Assembly (NCBI GenBank): GCA_903813345.2
Contig: CAIIXF020000239.1
Location: 1 to 25,000 of the forward strand
Reading direction: 5' to 3'
DNA: 25,000 nt
Origin: Owenia fusiformis
Lineage: Eukaryota; Annelida; Polychaeta; Sabellida; Oweniidae
The notes beneath the pieces are model-generated. The model was given only the letters and a program-made list of their open reading frames with translations, had not been told where the DNA came from and did not search any database. Numbering within the stretch: position 1 is the stretch's first letter; each line of letters starts with the position of its first letter. The translations under genes were made by a program, and so were the position numbers. Positions 23,701 to 25,000 of the stretch are shown one piece after another.

Positions 23701-24191
23701 GAGATATGTCGTAAATATAGCTGGTTCACCCAACGCATGCCCTGGTGGTGACGTCCCGGAAACATCACGTTAACTCAGAGCAAATCTTTCAACTGCACAA
23801 TCTGATCAACTGGGGACTTCATCATGAAGACCTTCATAATAGACACTTATTACTTAAACTTTTCTCGCAGCCATCGTGGCCTGATTTGAACGTATTTTCC
23901 TATTTATCCTCGGGCCTGAAAATGTAAACATTAAACACAAACTGCGTAACCGAGCGATATGAAGAAAAATGGCGAGCTAAGTTTTGTATATTCGATAAAA
24001 ATCGCCAAACTAGGGCATGTTTTTAGCTTCACCTCTGACTCGACGATTCCGAAAGCTGATGGCATCTCTCCGTGTCTTCGATAGTAGGCTAGTGCCGGGG
24101 GGACGTACACCGACTCTTCTTCGCTGTCTGATAACTTTCGCTTAAGTGTTGCCCGGTTGTGGGCAAGATTAACACTGACTTGGGTCGCCAT
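5419..24191 (-). CDS. TFAP2: Transcription factor AP-2 (TFAP2 family), complete seven-exon gene
   Basis: The spliced reading frame joins 24191-24033, 23360-22902, 17624-17564, 14817-14619, 11027-10909, 7988-7847 and 5725-5419. This gives 1446 coding bases, 481 residues and a TGA stop. Every junction is GT-AG, and the phases agree across all six introns (0, 0, 1, 2, 1, 2). Human AP-2alpha is 437 residues, so the length fits. The order is an unfamiliar N-terminus (1-53), a Pro/Tyr/Ser/His-rich activation region (54-206) with the FQPPYFPPP motif near 92-100, a short linker, then the AP-2 basic and helix-span-helix domain (about 247-455). AP-2 proteins are nuclear dimers that bind GCCN3GGC and act in ectoderm, neural and excretory development; these roles are family knowledge. 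The single-gene call is firm. Which vertebrate paralog it resembles most cannot be decided, since invertebrates usually carry one or two unassigned copies. Confidence 0.95.
5726..7846 (-). other. AP-2 intron 6 (2.1 kb)
   Basis: A phase-2 GT-AG intron. Open frames of 62-75 codons at 6455-6692 and 7033-7290 overlap on opposite strands and look random. No repeat, RNA gene or strong regulatory cluster seen. Confidence 0.85.
7847..7988 (-). CDS. TFAP2: AP-2 exon 6: first part of helix-span-helix domain
   Basis: This 142-bp exon (entry phase 1, exit phase 2) encodes residues 334-379 plus parts of Gly333 and Lys380. The acceptor is TTATTTCAG|GAG and the donor CAAA|GTAAGT. The product reads [20 protein letters not shown] (334-353), then [20 protein letters not shown] (354-373), then NMILSAK. 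Vertebrate AP-2 has the same framework, with AKAVAEFLNRQHSDPNEQ in the middle; the present copy differs most at residues 352-369. This stretch contributes the first helix and the start of the span used in dimerisation. Confidence 0.98.
7989..10908 (-). other. AP-2 intron 5 (2.9 kb)
   Basis: A phase-1 GT-AG intron. Contents: a ten-C tract (8947-8956), a GCCN4GGC sequence (9004-9013) that also fits AP-2 binding, and a perfect 9-bp inverted repeat with a 4-base loop (9508-9529). Short open frames on both strands look random. Confidence 0.85.
9508..9529. repeat. Perfect 9-bp inverted repeat, 4-base loop
   Basis: TTAGCTATG, ATAG, CATAGCTAA: the arms are exact complements. It is too short for a microRNA precursor by itself and probably has no strong meaning inside intron 5. 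Confidence 0.7.
10909..11027 (-). CDS. TFAP2: AP-2 exon 5: basic region
   Basis: This 119-bp exon enters in phase 2 and leaves in phase 1. The acceptor is TTGATATTTTCAG|GGC and the donor GAAG|GTAAGC. It encodes residues 294-332 and shares the split codons of Arg293 and Gly333. The motif runs [18 protein letters not shown] (294-311), then [20 protein letters not shown] (314-333). It differs from human AP-2alpha mainly by Glu for Asp and Ser for Asn, plus Thr for Asn in the AAxVTLL segment. Together with exon 4 it forms the positively charged DNA-contact surface. The frame is intact. Confidence 0.98.
12319..12436. repeat. 118-bp tandem duplication, copy 1
   Basis: This unit starts AAATATTGCATGAC and ends GTGGGCTCT. 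It is followed immediately by an almost identical copy; the only difference is T at 12364 against C at 12482. The unit holds no recognisable element and lies in intron 4. Such identity implies a recent duplication. Confidence 0.95.
12437..12554. repeat. 118-bp tandem duplication, copy 2
   Basis: The second unit of the pair, with one substitution. The match ends four bases later, inside the first bases of what would be a third copy (AAAT), so the array has just two units in this allele. Confidence 0.95.
14619..14817 (-). CDS. TFAP2: AP-2 exon 4: start of the DNA-binding domain
   Basis: This 199-bp exon (entry phase 1, exit phase 2) encodes residues 228-292 plus parts of Gly227 and Arg293. The acceptor is TTTTTGTCAG|GT and the donor CG|GTAAGT. 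After a divergent linker (228-246), residues 247-293 are almost identical to vertebrate AP-2: [20 protein letters not shown], then [20 protein letters not shown], then LGGVLRR. This is the basic DNA-contact segment. The final Arg292-Arg293 pair corresponds to the arginines commonly mutated in human branchio-oculo-facial syndrome, which supports functional constraint here. No disruption is visible. Confidence 0.98.
14818..17563 (-). other. AP-2 intron 3 (2.7 kb)
   Basis: A phase-1 GT-AG intron. Open frames of 118-123 codons on the minus strand (15571-15927, 15037-15408) are rich in Phe, Tyr, Ile, Lys and Cys, as expected from AT-rich noncoding DNA. A small inverted pair, ATCGCCA and TGGCGAT, lies around 16650-16697 near a CACCTG E-box and TGACGTA. 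No repeat or RNA gene recognised. Confidence 0.85.
17564..17624 (-). CDS. TFAP2: AP-2 exon 3: 61-bp linker exon
   Basis: This short exon enters in phase 0 and leaves in phase 1. The acceptor is TTGTTCTTAG|GGA and the donor AAAG|GTAGGT. It encodes residues 207-226 ([20 protein letters not shown]) plus the first base of Gly227. The ending HASVIRKG corresponds to QTVIKKG in vertebrate AP-2, just before the variable linker. The exon is too short to appear as an isolated open reading frame and was found from the phase left open by exons 2 and 4. Skipping it would shift the frame, because 61 is not a multiple of three. Confidence 0.93.
17625..22901 (-). other. AP-2 intron 2 (5.3 kb)
   Basis: The largest intron, GT-AG, phase 0. 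It contains the foldback element at 18035-18146. Homeodomain-type TAATTA cores are common, for example TAATTAG at 21706-21712 and TTAATTAG at 21741-21748, and 22550-22690 is dense in TAAT, though AT content alone predicts many. Open frames at 18422-18694 (plus, 90 codons), 19516-19854 (plus, 112) and 20983-21228 (minus, 81) match nothing I recognise and lack splice or repeat support. The rest shows nothing I can name. Confidence 0.85.
18035..18146. mobile_element. Foldback (MITE-like) element with flanking direct repeats
   Basis: Two 32-bp arms (18046-18077 and 18105-18136) are inverted copies with three mismatches, separated by 27 bases. The arm tip reads TAGCCTTGCCCAAGTCGG. The direct repeat TATATTGCAACT occurs at 18035-18046 and again at 18135-18146, overlapping the arm ends, as a long target-site duplication would. 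There is no coding capacity. It could alternatively be a hairpin RNA precursor, since stem and loop together are about 91 bases, or an unusual templated palindromic insertion. Confidence 0.6.
22902..23360 (-). CDS. TFAP2: AP-2 exon 2: transactivation region with PY motif
   Basis: This 459-bp exon, phase 0 at both ends, encodes residues 54-206. The acceptor is TTTATTTTCAG|GAC and the donor GTG|GTGAGA. It opens with [12 protein letters not shown], matching the start of vertebrate exon 2. It then has [10 protein letters not shown] (79-88), like the vertebrate SAPPLSHTP segment, and [11 protein letters not shown] (92-102), the conserved transactivation motif with one extra His before the last Tyr. 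The rest is rich in His, Gln, Pro and Tyr, includes a DTRRSEYG stretch similar to the vertebrate DPRRDY segment, and ends at DDGNQLV. The reading frame stays open a further nine codons into the intron before stopping, so intron retention would truncate the protein before the DNA-binding domain. Confidence 0.95.
23361..24032 (-). other. AP-2 intron 1 (672 bp)
   Basis: A short GT-AG phase-0 intron, less AT-rich than the other introns. It contains an AP-1-type TGACTCA at 23653-23659 and a CRE half-like TGACGTCC at 23749-23756. I looked here for a vertebrate-type alternative first exon and found none with a good donor. An open frame on the plus strand spanning exon 2 and this intron (23027-23593) is a shadow. 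Confidence 0.85.
24033..24191 (-). CDS. TFAP2: AP-2 exon 1: start codon and unrecognised N-terminus
   Basis: This exon encodes residues 1-53. The ATG at 24191-24189 has a strong context (G at -3 and +4), and an in-frame TGA lies about 55 bases upstream. The exon ends at an AG|GTGAAG donor in phase 0, after a Glu codon. The next exon begins with Asp-Arg, reproducing the Glu|Asp-Arg junction I recall for vertebrate AP-2alpha, where alternative first exons join the same exon 2. The sequence carries a basic patch (LKRKL, 16-20), then an acidic serine run (SDSEEES, 21-27) resembling casein kinase 2 sites, then [10 protein letters not shown] (30-39). It lacks the IKYED sumoylation motif of the main vertebrate N-terminus. 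It could be one of several alternative first exons; others may lie outside the window. Confidence 0.75.
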
Positions 24192-24196
24192 GCCAT
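24089..24196 (-). other. Short upstream ORF overlapping the AP-2 start
   Basis: An ATG at 24196-24194 begins five bases before the main ATG in another frame and reads 35 codons to TAG at 24091-24089, overlapping exon 1. Its context is weaker (T at -3) than the main start (G at -3 and +4). If the transcript includes it, some scanning ribosomes would be diverted. The peptide itself resembles nothing known to me. Confidence 0.4.
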
Positions 24197-24204
24197 GTAC
24201 GGTT

Positions 24205-24213
24205 GCCTCTGGC
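24205..24213. promoter_or_regulatory. Candidate AP-2 binding site GCCN3GGC, proximal
   Basis: GCCTCTGGC, a second exact core, lies 14 bases upstream of the start codon, probably in the 5' UTR or initiator area. With the site near 24410 it makes a pair about 200 bases apart. Confidence 0.35.
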
Positions 24214-24334
24214 CCTTTCTTCCGTCTCAGATCCGCAAAATCTCAGATAAAAGTCAATATGTCCAAAGGCGGTGATCATTTAATTAATGTTGCATAGTGT
24301 ACTGATGTCAATTATCCGCACATCACGCTCGCTG

Positions 24335-24339
24335 ATTGG
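24335..24339 (-). promoter_or_regulatory. CCAAT box upstream of AP-2 start
   Basis: On the minus strand the bases read GACCAATCAGCG, a good NF-Y-type site, about 145 bases upstream of the start codon. A CRE-like TGATGTCA lies at 24303-24310 between it and the coding sequence. The surrounding 200 bases contain more CpG than the introns, which is consistent with a promoter. No TATA box stands out. Confidence 0.45.
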
Positions 24340-24405
24340 TCGACGAGGTATCACGTAGCTGCTGAATCCGTGCTCTCCAATTCCACTCTCGCTAGAATGT
24401 GACCA

Positions 24406-24414
24406 GCCTCCGGC
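24406..24414. promoter_or_regulatory. Candidate AP-2 binding site GCCN3GGC, distal
   Basis: GCCTCCGGC fits the AP-2 core GCCN3GGC and sits about 215 bases upstream of the start codon. The core is rare in DNA this AT-rich. Site use and autoregulation are inference. Confidence 0.35.
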
Positions 24415-25000
24415 AAATACTAGCTATACTAAAGCCTCTGTATTGGTTAACAAACCCTTTTATGTGGACACCAAAATCTACCAAAAGCTCAACAACACTT
24501 CATTTCACAGCAAATAGGAGATTATTAAAGAATCTCTATACCGGTGGGGATCGTATTCTGGGGGCACCCCGGGGAGGTACTAGCGGTATTGACTTTGATG
24601 TCCCTGTGCCCGACCCTCTTGCCACACTAACACACACTGGCCACTGTTTCTCGCAAATCACCTGGAAATTTTCTTTATCCAGAAACATGAAATTTAGGCA
24701 TTTATTTGCACTTCCTTTTCTCCAGTTTTTAGCCACATTTAGATGAAGGTTTATTAGATCGATGTTTAGTTGATGATTGATGCTCGGTACAAATATTATC
24801 TATTCAGTTGGTTTGAAAAGACCATCCAATCAATAGTCCTGTATAAACACTAAGGTGTGTTCTGTGTTTATTTTAAAAGAAATGCCAGTTTAGCTTTTCA
24901 AATCCCCCATACAAACTCGATATTAATTTTATTATCGAGGCGGAGCACAATGTTTTAATAAGAATTTTTTCTTTGGCATTTAATCCTTGAATGAATGTAA

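Larger units (their letters stand above)
24192..25000 (-). promoter_or_regulatory. 5' UTR, promoter and upstream DNA of AP-2
   Basis: The first 220 bases upstream of the start hold the CCAAT box, a CRE-like site and two GCCN3GGC cores. Farther up, 24541-24650 is locally GC-rich with CACCCCGGGGAGG near 24564-24576. Overlapping open frames exist on both strands at 24399-24746, but they look compositional, with no recognisable domain. The last 250 bases are AT-rich and featureless to me. The transcription start is not determinable by eye. Confidence 0.5.

Noticed and set aside
24399-24746. 115-codon plus-strand and 66-codon minus-strand frames upstream of AP-2
   Set aside because: They lie in a local GC-rich patch, lack good starts and match nothing I know. 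A divergent gene cannot be supported.

Overview
The window is animal nuclear DNA: AT-rich, intron-rich, with no operons or ribosome binding sites. It is dominated by one split gene on the minus strand that runs almost the whole length. I read it as a complete ortholog of transcription factor AP-2 (TFAP2 family). Seven exons, all with GT-AG boundaries and matching phases, give a predicted protein of 481 residues (start codon at 24191, stop at 5419-5421). Gene size, intron lengths, the retrotransposon tail and the terminal-repeat element suggest a marine invertebrate, perhaps a lophotrochozoan such as a mollusc. That placement is inference; no single sequence proves it.

Layout, left to right on the plus strand: 1 to about 4120 is intergenic DNA downstream of the gene. 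It holds an apparent non-LTR retrotransposon 3' tail (about 2755-2955) and a short element with 15-bp perfect terminal inverted repeats (3535-3722). About 4120-5418 is the probable 3' UTR on the minus strand. Then come coding exons 7 (5419-5725), 6 (7847-7988), 5 (10909-11027), 4 (14619-14817), 3 (17564-17624), 2 (22902-23360) and 1 (24033-24191). The promoter and upstream DNA occupy 24192-25000, with a CCAAT box and two GCCN3GGC sites of the kind AP-2 itself binds.

Exon 2 encodes the proline/tyrosine transactivation region. Exons 4-7 encode the basic DNA-binding region and the helix-span-helix dimerisation domain, which are very close to vertebrate AP-2. Exon 1 encodes an N-terminus I do not recognise from vertebrate AP-2, but its splice phase and junction position match. 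Introns are 0.7-5.3 kb and contain a 118-bp near-perfect tandem duplication (12319-12554), a foldback element with 12-bp flanking direct repeats (18035-18146), and several small palindromes.

I found no second convincing protein gene, no rRNA or tRNA gene, no CRISPR array and no clearly new multi-gene system. The most interesting signals are regulatory (microRNA seed matches in the 3' UTR, AP-2 sites at its own promoter, an overlapping upstream ORF) and the small mobile elements.
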